Source: CALMZY01 sp052033915
GTDB lineage: Bacteria; Verrucomicrobiota; Kiritimatiellia; CAIQIC01; JAGNIJ01
Direction of reading: 5' to 3'
Length of the DNA: 64,000 bases
Assembly (NCBI GenBank): GCA_052033915.1
Contig: JBPOJF010000011.1
Coordinates: 1 to 64,000, forward strand
The notes beneath the pieces are model-generated. The model was not told the DNA's origin, did not search any database, and saw nothing but the letters and a program-made list of their open reading frames with translations. Below, piece after piece: positions 1 through 8,835 of this stretch. A program made the position numbers and the translations under genes. Each line of letters begins with the position of its first letter. Position 1 is the stretch's first letter.

Positions 1-984
1 TCCCCAGAGGTTGAAGTTCTGGTTGCGGCTGGTGATGGGCCGGAACTCCACGTCGTCGAACTGCAGGGCGCCGTGCTGGCCGTTGCCGACGGAGGCGATC
101 ACAATGCGACCCCATTCGGTGCCGACCGGGGCGACGGCCGAGATTGTCTGCTTGCTCCAGTTCTCGTTAATGCTCTGGAACTGGTTGACTGCGACAAGGA
201 GCTGTTTGAAGGCGGCGTCATAGAACTCGATCTTGATCTCCATGACCCGCGCCGTCCACATCGTGTTCGCATTCGCATCGGCCCAGAACCAGGCGGAGCC
301 GATGTAGGTCTGCCCCGCGATGGCCGGGGCTTCCTGCCACCAGCCGCCGAAGTCATCGCGTCCGGGCCAGTACTTACCCTCGATGGCGGCCTCCCACTCG
401 CCGCTGTGGCTGCGCCAATTGCGCCGCCGGGGCGTCCCATTGCCGCCCTCTTCCCAGTAGGAGCCGTGGCTGTCGGGTTGGCCCCATTGCCAGTGGTACG
501 CTTTCTCGTCATCCGAGCCCTTTCTTTCAAAACTCGGGTTCGAAACCATGTTCACGCCGGACGCGATCGTGTACATGAGGTCCACACGGTAGTCCCATGT
601 CGCGTCATTGAACCGGAACCGGTACAGGCCCGGCTCGGCGTTGGTGATGGTGATGTCATCGCCTGACCCGCCTGAACCGACTGAGTCCACGCGGCCGGTG
701 ATCGGCACTTGGAAGTTGCCGGTCTGGTCGATCTCGTGAAACTGGACGTCCCAGTTGTTGCTGGCCACGAACTTGAAGCGGTTGGACCGCGCCGAGATGA
801 AGAACTCGCTCTGCCACAGGTTGCTTGCGACGAGGATCATGTTGGGCGTCGGTCTCCAGCGATTGAAGTCCCCGGCGACAGCCATGCTGCCATAGACGGA
901 CGTTTGCGCCGCTGCAGGCAGGGCCAGTAGGGTGGAGAATGCAGAAACGGCAAGGAACATACTGCAAGAATGGCGCATATTCAT
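1..984 (-). CDS. Secreted carbohydrate-binding-like protein, N-terminal part (runs off the left edge)
   Basis: An uninterrupted frame starts at an ATG at 984 (second in-frame ATG at 978) and is still open at base 1, so only about the first 328 residues are visible. AAAGGA lies just upstream of the start. Residues 1-25 look like a signal peptide ending in LPAAAQ. Residues about 27-110 (VYGSMAVAGDFNRW, later NRFKFVASNNWD) resemble the beta-sandwich of glycogen/starch-binding CBM20/CBM48-type modules. From about residue 145 (MVSNPSFE) a second jelly-roll, galactose-binding-like module begins, containing W-rich strands. The catalytic or anchoring part, if any, is beyond the window. An exported polysaccharide-binding role is inference. 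Confidence 0.75.
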   Translation of the reverse strand, partial: MNMRHSCSMFLAVSAFSTLLALPAAAQTSVYGSMAVAGDFNRWRPTPNMILVASNLWQSEFFISARSNRFKFVASNNWDVQFHEIDQTGNFQVPITGRVDSVGSGGSGDDITITNAEPGLYRFRFNDATWDYRVDLMYTIASGVNMVSNPSFERKGSDDEKAYHWQWGQPDSHGSYWEEGGNGTPRRRNWRSHSGEWEAAIEGKYWPGRDDFGGWWQEAPAIAGQTYIGSAWFWADANANTMWTARVMEIKIEFYDAAFKQLLVAVNQFQSINENWSKQTISAVAPVGTEWGRIVIASVGNGQHGALQFDDVEFRPITSRNQNFNLWG

Positions 985-1072
985 GGCGTCCTTTGCCTTA
1001 ATAAGTTGATCTATATTATTTACCCCAAACGGCAAGGGTTGAAAAGGGGTGATTTGGGAGCGCGAGTCTTGA

Positions 1073-1129
1073 TGTAGAGTCGCCCGTCTCGGGCGAGAGA
1101 AGTATCCACCGAGGACGGCGGACGCTACA
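1073..1129. repeat. Palindromic intergenic repeat with hairpin
   Basis: TGTAG (1073-1077) and CTACA (1125-1129) bound a short GC-rich unit holding a perfect hairpin: TCGCCCG (1080-1086), loop TCT, CGGGCGA (1090-1096). A related hairpin with a matched change in both arms occurs at 52809-52826. It sits between two divergently transcribed genes, about 140 bases upstream of the pilus locus, so it is not a simple 3' terminator here. Confidence 0.5.
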
Positions 1130-1270
1130 CGGATGATGTCGTTCTCATGTGCGGGCAATAATTCGCAAGATTCCGTTGACGCGACCGGTTGCATCCTCCT
1201 ATACTGTGCACGATTCACAAGCGTTGCGAAACGGTGTGGGCCCGCATTCAAAACCCATAGGGGGTGCTTT

Positions 1271-1864
1271 ATGAAACGAGCACGTTTTTTACTTCTGTCG
1301 ATGGCGGTCATTTCCTGTCTCCTGTTCGCGGCTTCCGTCCCGGTACTTGCGCAGGAGCCCGGCCCTTCAGGCAACCAGGTCCGGATCAAAAAGATCGTGC
1401 CGAACGGCAAGGTGCCCACTCCCGAGTACAAGCTCTTGACCAGTCAGGTCATGTCGCAGAAGCGGAACTGGTTTCAGGTGGTCGTGGATTACGAGACCGC
1501 TCCCGAATGGATGGACGATTTGACGTTCACCTATTACATTGTCACGGAGGGCAAGACGGGCGGGTCGAAGTTTACGCTCTTTCGCGGCGATGTGACATAC
1601 GTGAACATTGCGAAGGGCCGGCACCGGAGCGACATGTACCTGCACCCGAGTACGCTGGCGCGGTACGGCGTGGTTCAGCGCGTGGGCGTGGTGATCAGCT
1701 CGCAGGGCCGGGTGCTGGCGATGGACAGCCTGCCCTCCACCGGCAGTCCGCGGTGGTGGGAGAAGCTGACGCCGCTTGACGGGTTTGTGCTGAACCGGAT
1801 GCAGACGCCGTTCGCGATGATCTACTTTGACGACTACGAGGCGATCAAGCCGGCGGCGAAATGA
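1271..1864 (+). CDS. Amuc_1102-like pilus-associated secreted protein
   Basis: A 197-residue protein with a signal peptide (MKRARFLLLSMAVIS, cleavage near VLAQEPG) and a compact beta-rich remainder without membrane segments. It is the first gene of a five-gene run (1271-8681) followed 25 bases later by a pilM-like gene. Its position, length and exported nature match the Amuc_1102 family, the companion of Amuc_1098-1101 in Akkermansia, where these proteins are linked to type IV pilus-like structures. An in-frame ATG exists further upstream at 1133, but the ATG at 1271 starts a clean signal peptide and is preferred. The family assignment rests on synteny plus general features, not on an alignment. 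Confidence 0.7.
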   Translation: MKRARFLLLSMAVISCLLFAASVPVLAQEPGPSGNQVRIKKIVPNGKVPTPEYKLLTSQVMSQKRNWFQVVVDYETAPEWMDDLTFTYYIVTEGKTGGSKFTLFRGDVTYVNIAKGRHRSDMYLHPSTLARYGVVQRVGVVISSQGRVLAMDSLPSTGSPRWWEKLTPLDGFVLNRMQTPFAMIYFDDYEAIKPAAK

Positions 1865-1888
1865 TTTTTTGATCCAGAGAACTGACCT

Positions 1889-3559
1889 ATGCTCGGAAGT
1901 GAACGAATTCTCGCGCTCGACATCGGCGCCAGCGGCCTGAAGATGGCCGAGTTTATTCCGCTGAAATCGGGCGGCATCGAACTCGTACGGTTCGGCGTTG
2001 CGTCGCTCGGCATGGACCCGCAGAGCGAGGGCGACCGGGGCGCGTACGTCGGTACGGCGATCCGCGAGATCATGGCGGACAGCGGCATCAAGCCCGGCCC
2101 GGTTCTTCTCTCCGTTTCCGGTCAGTCGGTTTTCTCCCGCTTCGTGAAGCTCCCGCCGGTGGACAAGGAGAAGATCGACCAGATCATCCGCTACGAGGCC
2201 CAGCAGAATGTCCCGTTCCCGATCGAGGAAGTGGTCTGGGACTACCAACTGATCGGCGGCGCGGGCGGCGAGATCGACGTCATGCTGGCCGCCGTGAAGG
2301 CGGAGATCATCGAGCAGGTGACGGATGCGATCGAGCAGGCGGGCTTGGATCCCGACCTGGTGGATGTGGCGCCGATGGCCCTGTACAACGCGGTCCGCTA
2401 CAACTACAGCGACCTGCCGCAGTGTACGCTCGTGGTGGATATCGGCGCGCGCTCGACGGACCTGATCTTCATCGAGCAGGGACGGGTGTTCAGCCGCTGC
2501 ATCCCCGTCGCCGGCAACTCGATTACCCAGCAGATCATGACGGAGTTCGGCTTGTCGTTCGCTGACGCGGAGGAGTTGAAGAAGGCGCACGCGTTCGTGG
2601 CGTTCGGCGGCGCGTACGAGGGGCCGAAGAGCGAGGTGGTGGACAAGGTCTCCAAGAGCGTGCGCAGCGTGATGACCCGGATGCACGCTGAGATCAACCG
2701 CTCGATTAGCTTCTACCGGAGCCAGCAGGCGGGGCAGTCGCCGTCGCTGCTTCTGCTGACCGGCGGGACGTCGGTCATTCCGTACACGGATACCTTCCTT
2801 AAGGATAAGCTGAAAGTGGACGTGGACTATCTGAACCCGTTCCTGAACGTGGCGGTCAGCGAGAGGATCGAGACGGAGGAGATCGGCCGGACGGCGAACC
2901 TGATGGGGCAGATTGTCGGGCTGGCGTTGCGGAAGGCTTTGACGTGTCCCATCGAAATCAACCTGATGCCGCCGAAGGTTGTCGAAGAGAAGGCGTTCCG
3001 GAAGAAGCAGCCTTGGTTCGTCCTCGCGGCAGTCGGTTTCTTTTTCATCCTTGCCGTATGGTGCGCCTACTTCATCAAGATGACGGCGCTGGCCCAGGAG
3101 CGGTTCGACAAGGTGCGCGTCATCGTGAACGATCTTTCGGGCGTGGAGGGCGAGCTTCGCGAACTGGAATCGCAGGTAAGCGAGGTGCGGGCGAAGTCGG
3201 AGAGGCTTCTCTTGCTCGGCGACAAGCGGCCCAACTGGCTTAAGGTTCTGGACGAAGTTCGCGCGTGCCTGCCGGCCGGGGTCTGGCTGACGTCGGTCCG
3301 TCCGGCCGCGGCGGACCCGTCGGCGACACCGCCCGACGGACAGCCGGCGCCCGTCGGGGTGAGGTACGTGGAGATTTCCGGGCTGGGCTACGTGGACAAG
3401 GTGACCTCGGAGAACATCCTGGACTTCCGCGACCGCTTGCGCCAGTCGCCGGGCTTCAGTCCGGAGACGGAGATCACCTGGCAGCCCGCGCCGGCGCCGG
3501 AAGATTGTGTTCTTCAATTCAAGATTCGCATCGCGCTGAAAGATCCGTTGAACGTATGA
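1889..3559 (+). CDS. pilM: PilM-like actin-fold ATPase fused to a PilN-like membrane domain (Amuc_1101-like)
   Basis: 556 residues. Residues 1 to about 365 are a PilM/FtsA-like fold: ILALDIGASGLKMAEF is the first phosphate-binding loop, LVVDIGARSTDLIF the second, and LLLTGGTSVIPY the adenosine loop. PilM forms the cytoplasmic ring of type IV pilus machines. After a basic stretch (FRKKQPW) a single membrane span follows (about 373-397), then a periplasmic coiled coil and a small alpha/beta domain (WLKVLDEVRACLPAGVW near 450) that looks like PilN. Normal PilM is about 350 residues, so this is a PilM-PilN fusion. Its TGA overlaps the next ATG (ATGA), indicating translational coupling. Confidence 0.88.
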   Translation: MLGSERILALDIGASGLKMAEFIPLKSGGIELVRFGVASLGMDPQSEGDRGAYVGTAIREIMADSGIKPGPVLLSVSGQSVFSRFVKLPPVDKEKIDQIIRYEAQQNVPFPIEEVVWDYQLIGGAGGEIDVMLAAVKAEIIEQVTDAIEQAGLDPDLVDVAPMALYNAVRYNYSDLPQCTLVVDIGARSTDLIFIEQGRVFSRCIPVAGNSITQQIMTEFGLSFADAEELKKAHAFVAFGGAYEGPKSEVVDKVSKSVRSVMTRMHAEINRSISFYRSQQAGQSPSLLLLTGGTSVIPYTDTFLKDKLKVDVDYLNPFLNVAVSERIETEEIGRTANLMGQIVGLALRKALTCPIEINLMPPKVVEEKAFRKKQPWFVLAAVGFFFILAVWCAYFIKMTALAQERFDKVRVIVNDLSGVEGELRELESQVSEVRAKSERLLLLGDKRPNWLKVLDEVRACLPAGVWLTSVRPAAADPSATPPDGQPAPVGVRYVEISGLGYVDKVTSENILDFRDRLRQSPGFSPETEITWQPAPAPEDCVLQFKIRIALKDPLNV

Positions 3560-4557
3560 AGATTCGAAAGCACATGGTGCTCCTTGTGGGCGGCGGCACG
3601 GCGCTGATCCTGATTGTGATCGCGCTGTTCATGCTGTACCGCTTCTACGGCGCCTACGATCGCGTCAACGAGGATCTGGACTCCACGATGAACCGGTTGC
3701 GGGCGCTCCAGGAGCGGGCCCCGTACCCGTCGCGGGAGAACGTTGCGGTCACGCAGACCAACCTTGTCGTTCTCCAGGACTACTTCCACAACCTGTTCAA
3801 GTTTCTCCAGGAGGGGCAGATTGAGCCGGTGGAGATGGAGGCGGCCAAGTTCACGCCCCTTCTGAGGGACGGAATCCTGCGGGTCAGCAAGCGCGCGCAG
3901 GATGCGGGGGTGAAGCTCCCGGCGCTGTTCGCCATGGGCGTGGAGCGGTACAAGATGGGCGCCCTGCCGAGCGGCGGGGATGTGCCGCGCCTCGTGCTGC
4001 AACTCAAGACGCTCGAGGCGCTCTGCGACATGCTGATTGACGCCAAGGTTTCCGAAATCGTATCCGTGAAACGCAGGATTTTCGAGCAGGGCGCGCTCGA
4101 AGCGGAGGGTACGGCGGGCGGGAGAGGGCGCTGGGGTGGTCGCTGGGGCGGGGGACCGATGCCTGAAGCGACGCCGGTGGAAGCGCCGGCCGCCGAGGCT
4201 GTGGATCCGAGCGGTCTTTTCTCCACCGAGCACTACACGCTCGAGTTCAAGTGCCACGAGAAATCCCTGTGGGACATCCTGGACGGGATGGCGAAGAGCA
4301 AGCTGTTCGTCGTGGTCACGAGCGTGTCGATCCAGAACGAGAACCCGTTGTTCAAGCTCTCCTCGACCACGCCCGCCCCGACGGCGACGCCCGCGCCTGT
4401 CGCGGCCCCGGCCGGCAGTTCCGGCAAGGGATTACTCGCGGAGGAAGTCAAAACACAGGATCAACGTGTGATCGCGGGCCGCGAATTCATCAGCGTGATT
4501 CTCGAGGTCGATGTGTACCGCTTTCTGGGCGGAGAGAAGCAGGAGGCGAAACCGTGA
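3556..4557 (+). CDS. Amuc_1100-like (PilO-like) membrane-anchored pilus protein
   Basis: 333 residues. One N-terminal membrane span (about 8-28, VLLVGGGTALILIVIALFML) is followed by a coiled coil with ENVAVTQTNL and a periplasmic region built of alpha/beta halves, the PilO arrangement. A Gly/Arg/Trp-rich insert (GGRGRWGGRWGGG, near residue 190) and a Pro/Ala/Thr linker near 275-295 separate the halves. The ATG overlaps the stop of the pilM-like gene, and the end overlaps the next gene's GTG (GTGA). Akkermansia Amuc_1100, the family's best-known member, is an outer-surface protein with immunomodulatory activity; whether this homologue shares that is unknown. Identification is by locus order and topology. 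Confidence 0.75.
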   Translation: MKIRKHMVLLVGGGTALILIVIALFMLYRFYGAYDRVNEDLDSTMNRLRALQERAPYPSRENVAVTQTNLVVLQDYFHNLFKFLQEGQIEPVEMEAAKFTPLLRDGILRVSKRAQDAGVKLPALFAMGVERYKMGALPSGGDVPRLVLQLKTLEALCDMLIDAKVSEIVSVKRRIFEQGALEAEGTAGGRGRWGGRWGGGPMPEATPVEAPAAEAVDPSGLFSTEHYTLEFKCHEKSLWDILDGMAKSKLFVVVTSVSIQNENPLFKLSSTTPAPTATPAPVAAPAGSSGKGLLAEEVKTQDQRVIAGREFISVILEVDVYRFLGGEKQEAKP

Positions 4558-5615
4558 GCGCCGCGGGCCGTCATCGCACCAGTTGGCTGGGCCAGAACTA
4601 CGAAAAGCTGATCCTCGTGGTAATTCTCGTGGGGCTGTTGCTGTCGGCGTTCCTTCTCTTCATGGAGATCGGGCAGAAACGGCATGAAGTGGCCATGGCC
4701 GCCTGGGAGAAGATGGCGATTGAGCCGAAGAAGGTGGCGCCGCTGGAGCCCCTGCTGGCGCAGTTCGACCAGATGAAGAGCAACTTGAGCGCGCCGTTCC
4801 AGGCGGGACAGTTTTCAAACCGCATGGTCGTCAGCGAACTGCGCATCAGTTGCATCAGTTGTCTCAAGCCGATTCCATTTGACGCGAAGGCATGCTCGTT
4901 CTGCCAGACCAACCAGCCCGCGGGGATTTCGGAGGACGAATGGGATAGCGACGGCGACGGCATTCCCGACAAGTTCGAGCGGGCCCACGGCATGAATCCG
5001 CTGGACGCCAACGATGCCGCTTTGGACAGCGACGGCGACGGGTTTACGAACAAGGAAGAATGGCAGTCGGGAACGAAGCCAAACGATGCCAAGGACTTCC
5101 CCTCGCCGGTGGCGAAGCTGCGTTACATCCGGATCGGCTCCAACCCGTTCAAACTCCGTTTTCAGGGCGAGGCCCGCGTGTCGGATGGCGTGGTATATCA
5201 GCTCAACCTGCGTTCTCTCGAGCGCACGTATTTCGTGCGGGTGGGCGATGAACTCGAAGGCTTCAAGGTCATCGAGTGTACGACGAACGCGGTGGAAGGT
5301 CCGACGATCATTCTCAAGCAGGGCGAGACCCGAATCCCTCTGGTGAAGGGGAAAACCCGGGAAGGGTTTGAAATGATCGCCGATCTCGTTTTTCTGATCG
5401 ACCAGAAGCGGATGCGCGTGCGCCTCGGGGATATGATCGAACTGAAGGAGCACGAATACAAAGTCATTGACATCAAGCGCGACGGCGTATTAATACGCGA
5501 CGAGAAAACGCGGAAGACCACGCAGGTCGGGCCCTTGTCGGAAAGTGAGAAAAGCGTCCTGGAGAGCGGGCTCAGCAATCCCACTCAAACGGGTTCGATG
5601 CGCTTCCTGCGATAG
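4554..5615 (+). CDS. Amuc_1099-like pilus-system protein with zinc ribbon and calcium-binding repeats
   Basis: 353 residues from a GTG start that overlaps the previous TGA. A membrane span at about 20-41 is followed by a treble-clef-type zinc ribbon with Cys100, Cys103, Cys114 and Cys117 (CISC and CSFC). Two thrombospondin-type-3-like calcium motifs, DSDGDGIPDKFE (131-142) and DSDGDGFTNKEE (158-169), then lead into a beta-rich C-terminal half containing several PilP-like strand pairs (FVRVGDELEGF, VRLGDMIEL). The role is presumably to connect the inner-membrane PilN/PilO layer to the secretin. The gene is fourth in the pilus locus; 81 bases separate it from the secretin start. The zinc ribbon on an otherwise exported protein is unusual. 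Confidence 0.75.
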   Translation: MSAAGRHRTSWLGQNYEKLILVVILVGLLLSAFLLFMEIGQKRHEVAMAAWEKMAIEPKKVAPLEPLLAQFDQMKSNLSAPFQAGQFSNRMVVSELRISCISCLKPIPFDAKACSFCQTNQPAGISEDEWDSDGDGIPDKFERAHGMNPLDANDAALDSDGDGFTNKEEWQSGTKPNDAKDFPSPVAKLRYIRIGSNPFKLRFQGEARVSDGVVYQLNLRSLERTYFVRVGDELEGFKVIECTTNAVEGPTIILKQGETRIPLVKGKTREGFEMIADLVFLIDQKRMRVRLGDMIELKEHEYKVIDIKRDGVLIRDEKTRKTTQVGPLSESEKSVLESGLSNPTQTGSMRFLR

Positions 5616-5696
5616 GGAAGAAGCCGCGGGAGAAGGTCTGATTTTCTTTTTAAGTTCGGAAAGCAAGGCATGAAAAGGTTCAAGGAGGAGTTTTCG

Positions 5697-8681
5697 ATGA
5701 GACTTGGAAAAGCCGTGGTTGTACTCGCCTGCGTGTGCCTCTTGGGTCAGGGGATGGCGATCGCCCAGCAAGATGCGAGCTTCGAATCCTTGTTGTCCGA
5801 CATCGGCAAAGAACCCACGGCAATCTCAACGGCTGCGCCCGAGACGGCGGCCGAGAGCGTTCCCGCCCCCGCGCAGGATGCGGATGTCTTGTCGGTCGAG
5901 CCTGTCGCGGCGGACGCGGCAGCGGGCGCCGAGCCCGCGGCCCAACTCGCGGTGGAACCTGCGGTCGAGTCCGTGGAATCCGAGCTGATTGAAACCCCGG
6001 TCGATATTGAAGTCGCGGAAGAGCCGGCGGTGGCGCCCGTGGTCGAATCCGCGGAGGCCGCTGAAGTCGAATTGGCGGAACCGGCGGTTGAGGCTGCGGC
6101 AGAACCGGTTGCTGAGGCGGCGGTGACTTCCGATATGGACGCGATCATCCCAATGACCGTTGCGGTCGATGAAGAGCCGGCCGAAGCGGTAGTGGTGGAA
6201 TCCGGCGCGCCGGCAGCGGATGCCGGCGACGTGGTGATTGAAGACGAGGAGGGGGTTGAGGCGGCGGAGCCCGGCGCGGAAGAAGTGGTTGCTGAAAAGA
6301 AGCCGGATGTGGAGCCGAAGGATCCGGCGACCCTCGCCGCGCAGGAGGAAGTGCGGCGGCGCGCGCTGGAAATCCAGGGCATGAAGAGCTTGGAAGCGGG
6401 TAACAAGGATCTGGTGTTGAATGACTTTGAAGAGGCGGTGAAGAACTTTGAGGACGCCTTGGCCAATATCCCCGAGCGGCCGGCGCGAATGGTCGATCGG
6501 AACCGCGCGATGTGGGGGCTCGCCGAGGCGAATTACCGCATTGCGCTGGATATCTATAAGAAACAGGGCAATCTACAGGAAGCGAGACAGGATGCCGAGC
6601 GCGCCCTGAAGTACAATCCGGAACACAAGGGGGCCGCGACCCTGCTGGAGAAGATCAAGACTCGCGAAGAAATCCTTGCCCGCCCCTTGCCGCCCGCCAA
6701 GCGGCCGGATGTGGTCGAGAAGAAGAAGACCGTCGCCGAACTGATTTCCGAGGGCAAACAGTACTTCGCGATCAAGGATTACAACCGCGCGGAGACGTTG
6801 TTTGAAAAAGTCCTCCTGGAGGATGAATACAACTCCGATGCCATGCGCTACCTGAAGAAGATCGGCGACATCCGCTACGATCTCCGGACGCGCGAGCGCG
6901 AAGCCGTGACCGCCGGCATGATGCAGGATGTGCGCAAGGCGTGGAACGCGCCGATTCGCCGCGAAGTGCAGCTTCCCGAAACGGTGACCGGCGGCGCGGT
7001 CGTGCAGACCCGAACGGGCGCCCAGCGTCTGCAGGACAAGATGGCCAAGATCATGATCCCGTCGATCGAGTTCCGTCAGGCGAACATCAACGACGTTGTG
7101 AACTTCCTCGTCGAGGAAAGCATCCGCCAGGATGATGAGGGCGGCGGCGTCAACATCATCCTGAATATGAGCATTCCCGGCCAGGAAGAGGGAACTGCGG
7201 CGCCGGCCTTTTCGGATCAGGCGTTTCTGGATCCGTGGGGCGATATGCCCGCGAGCGGCGATGCGGGACTTGGCTCAACGCTTGCGGCGTCTGTGGGCGT
7301 GAAGACCATCACACTGAACCTTCGCCGCATTTCGCTTCTGGACGCCATCAAGTACATCACCGAAGTCGCCGGCCTGAAATACCGCCTGGAGGACAACGCG
7401 GTGATTATCACGCCCGCGGGCGTGGTATCCGGACATGTCATCACGCGTATGTATCCCGTACAGCCGTCGATCCTCGACGTGGTCATCCAGAAGGAGGAGT
7501 CGGATCAGGACAAGACGGGCGAGTTTGTTGAGATGGGCGGCGGAAAGACGACGATCAAGCGCGGCGACGTGAAGGACTTCTTCGAGAAGTCCGGCGTGCC
7601 GTTCCCGGTCGGAACGTCCATCACGTACAATCCCACTATCAGCCAACTGATCGTGGCAAACACACCGGAGAACCTCGATACGTTCGAGCGCATTCTCGCG
7701 CAGTTGAACGTGATCCCGAGCCAGATTGAAATCGAAGCGCGCTTCGTGGAAGTCGGAGAGGATGACCTCGAGGAACTGGGCTTCCAGTGGATTCTGAACG
7801 ACGCCTGGGAAATCGCGCAGAACAAGAGCTCCGGTCCTCCGGGCAGCCGCGAGCGCGTCCAGATCAACGCGGATCCCGAAGGCTTTACGAAGGGGCTCCG
7901 GTTCTTCGGATTCGACACCTCCAGCGGAACGATCAATCCGGTCTCGCCTGTGACCGGCGGAACATCCACCCCGCTCGGCGGCATTCTGACGGCGGCGAGC
8001 GTGCTGACAAATCCCCAGTTGAAAGTGATTCTCGATGCGCTGTCGCAGAGCGGAAATACTGACGTTCTTTCAGCGCCGCGGATTACGACGAAGAACGGCG
8101 TGAACGCCCAGATTCAGATCGTGAAGGAGTACATCTATCCGACCGAGTTTGAATTGGCCCCGCCGACGATCCAGAGCCAGGGCAACCAGGTCACACCGCC
8201 GACCGTGACGCCGGGCGCGTTCGAAACACGCGAAACGGGCGTCATCCTGAATGTGACGCCGGCCGTTGGACCGGATGGCTACACGATCGACCTGACCCTG
8301 GTGCCCGAGGTTTGCGAACTGGAGGAATGGCTCCAGTACGGTTCTGAAATGGGAACGTACCGCTACAACATTCCTCAGCCGGTGTTCAGCAGCAGGAATG
8401 CAACGACCAGTATCGTGATCTGGGACGGCCAGACGGTGGTTATGGGCGGTCTGATTCGCGAGGAGCTGGTCACGTACAAGGACAAGATTCCTTTCTTGGG
8501 CGATATTCCGATTATCGGGCGCCTGTTCCGGAGCGAGGGTCAGCGGAGCCGAAAGACGAATCTCCTGATCTTTGTGACGGCCCGCCTGGTGGATCCGTCG
8601 GGCAAGCCGATTCACAAGGCTGAGGCCATGGCGATGCCCGGCGGCGGGTCGCAGGCCCAGCCCGGAATGGTGACGAAATAG
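5697..8681 (+). CDS. Secretin (PilQ/GspD-like, Amuc_1098-like) with TPR and long acidic linker
   Basis: 994 residues. The ATG at 5697 is preceded by AAGGAGGAG at ideal distance; the in-frame ATG at 5670 adds nine charged residues before the signal peptide (MRLGKAVVVLACVCLLG) and is less likely. Residues about 30-215 are a low-complexity Ala/Glu/Val/Pro linker. TPR-like helices follow (about 230-395), then secretin N-domains and the C-terminal beta-barrel domain, recognised by ETGVILNVTP, VVMGGLIREE, IPFLGDIPIIGRLF and KTNLLIFVTARLVDP. It would form the outer-membrane pore of the pilus-like machine encoded by 1271-8681. The length exceeds most PilQ proteins (about 700) because of the linker and TPR block. 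Confidence 0.93.
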   Translation: MRLGKAVVVLACVCLLGQGMAIAQQDASFESLLSDIGKEPTAISTAAPETAAESVPAPAQDADVLSVEPVAADAAAGAEPAAQLAVEPAVESVESELIETPVDIEVAEEPAVAPVVESAEAAEVELAEPAVEAAAEPVAEAAVTSDMDAIIPMTVAVDEEPAEAVVVESGAPAADAGDVVIEDEEGVEAAEPGAEEVVAEKKPDVEPKDPATLAAQEEVRRRALEIQGMKSLEAGNKDLVLNDFEEAVKNFEDALANIPERPARMVDRNRAMWGLAEANYRIALDIYKKQGNLQEARQDAERALKYNPEHKGAATLLEKIKTREEILARPLPPAKRPDVVEKKKTVAELISEGKQYFAIKDYNRAETLFEKVLLEDEYNSDAMRYLKKIGDIRYDLRTREREAVTAGMMQDVRKAWNAPIRREVQLPETVTGGAVVQTRTGAQRLQDKMAKIMIPSIEFRQANINDVVNFLVEESIRQDDEGGGVNIILNMSIPGQEEGTAAPAFSDQAFLDPWGDMPASGDAGLGSTLAASVGVKTITLNLRRISLLDAIKYITEVAGLKYRLEDNAVIITPAGVVSGHVITRMYPVQPSILDVVIQKEESDQDKTGEFVEMGGGKTTIKRGDVKDFFEKSGVPFPVGTSITYNPTISQLIVANTPENLDTFERILAQLNVIPSQIEIEARFVEVGEDDLEELGFQWILNDAWEIAQNKSSGPPGSRERVQINADPEGFTKGLRFFGFDTSSGTINPVSPVTGGTSTPLGGILTAASVLTNPQLKVILDALSQSGNTDVLSAPRITTKNGVNAQIQIVKEYIYPTEFELAPPTIQSQGNQVTPPTVTPGAFETRETGVILNVTPAVGPDGYTIDLTLVPEVCELEEWLQYGSEMGTYRYNIPQPVFSSRNATTSIVIWDGQTVVMGGLIREELVTYKDKIPFLGDIPIIGRLFRSEGQRSRKTNLLIFVTARLVDPSGKPIHKAEAMAMPGGGSQAQPGMVTK

Positions 8682-8800
8682 ACCCGATTTCCTGAAATAG
8701 GGCCGTTTCCTTGACCCTGCATAATCCGTGTGCCGGAGACCCCGGCGGGGCGCGTGCAGGCATTGTAAAACGATTCATGCGCTTCCGCGTTGACACACCG

Positions 8801-8821
8801 CCCCGCCGACAATCGGCGGGG
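8801..8821 (+). promoter_or_regulatory. Hairpin next to the ribosome binding site of the exonuclease gene
   Basis: CCCCGCCGA (8801-8809), loop CAA and TCGGCGGGG (8813-8821) form a perfect 9-bp stem. The 3' arm runs straight into the GGAGGG Shine-Dalgarno of the gene starting at 8836. No T-run follows, so it is not a typical terminator of the secretin gene. It may tune translation or simply end the upstream transcript. Confidence 0.45.
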
Positions 8822-8835
8822 GAGGGATGCCCTTG

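Noticed and set aside
1367..3517. A 716-codon open frame on the minus strand across the pilM-like gene
   Set aside because: It is the antisense of a gene with clear PilM motifs, is Arg/His-rich with no domain, and arises from GC-rich third positions.
5747..6466. Ser/Ala/Thr-rich minus-strand frame that looks like a repeat surface protein
   Set aside because: It is the reverse of the Ala/Glu/Val tract in the secretin; the repetitive codons create an open complement.
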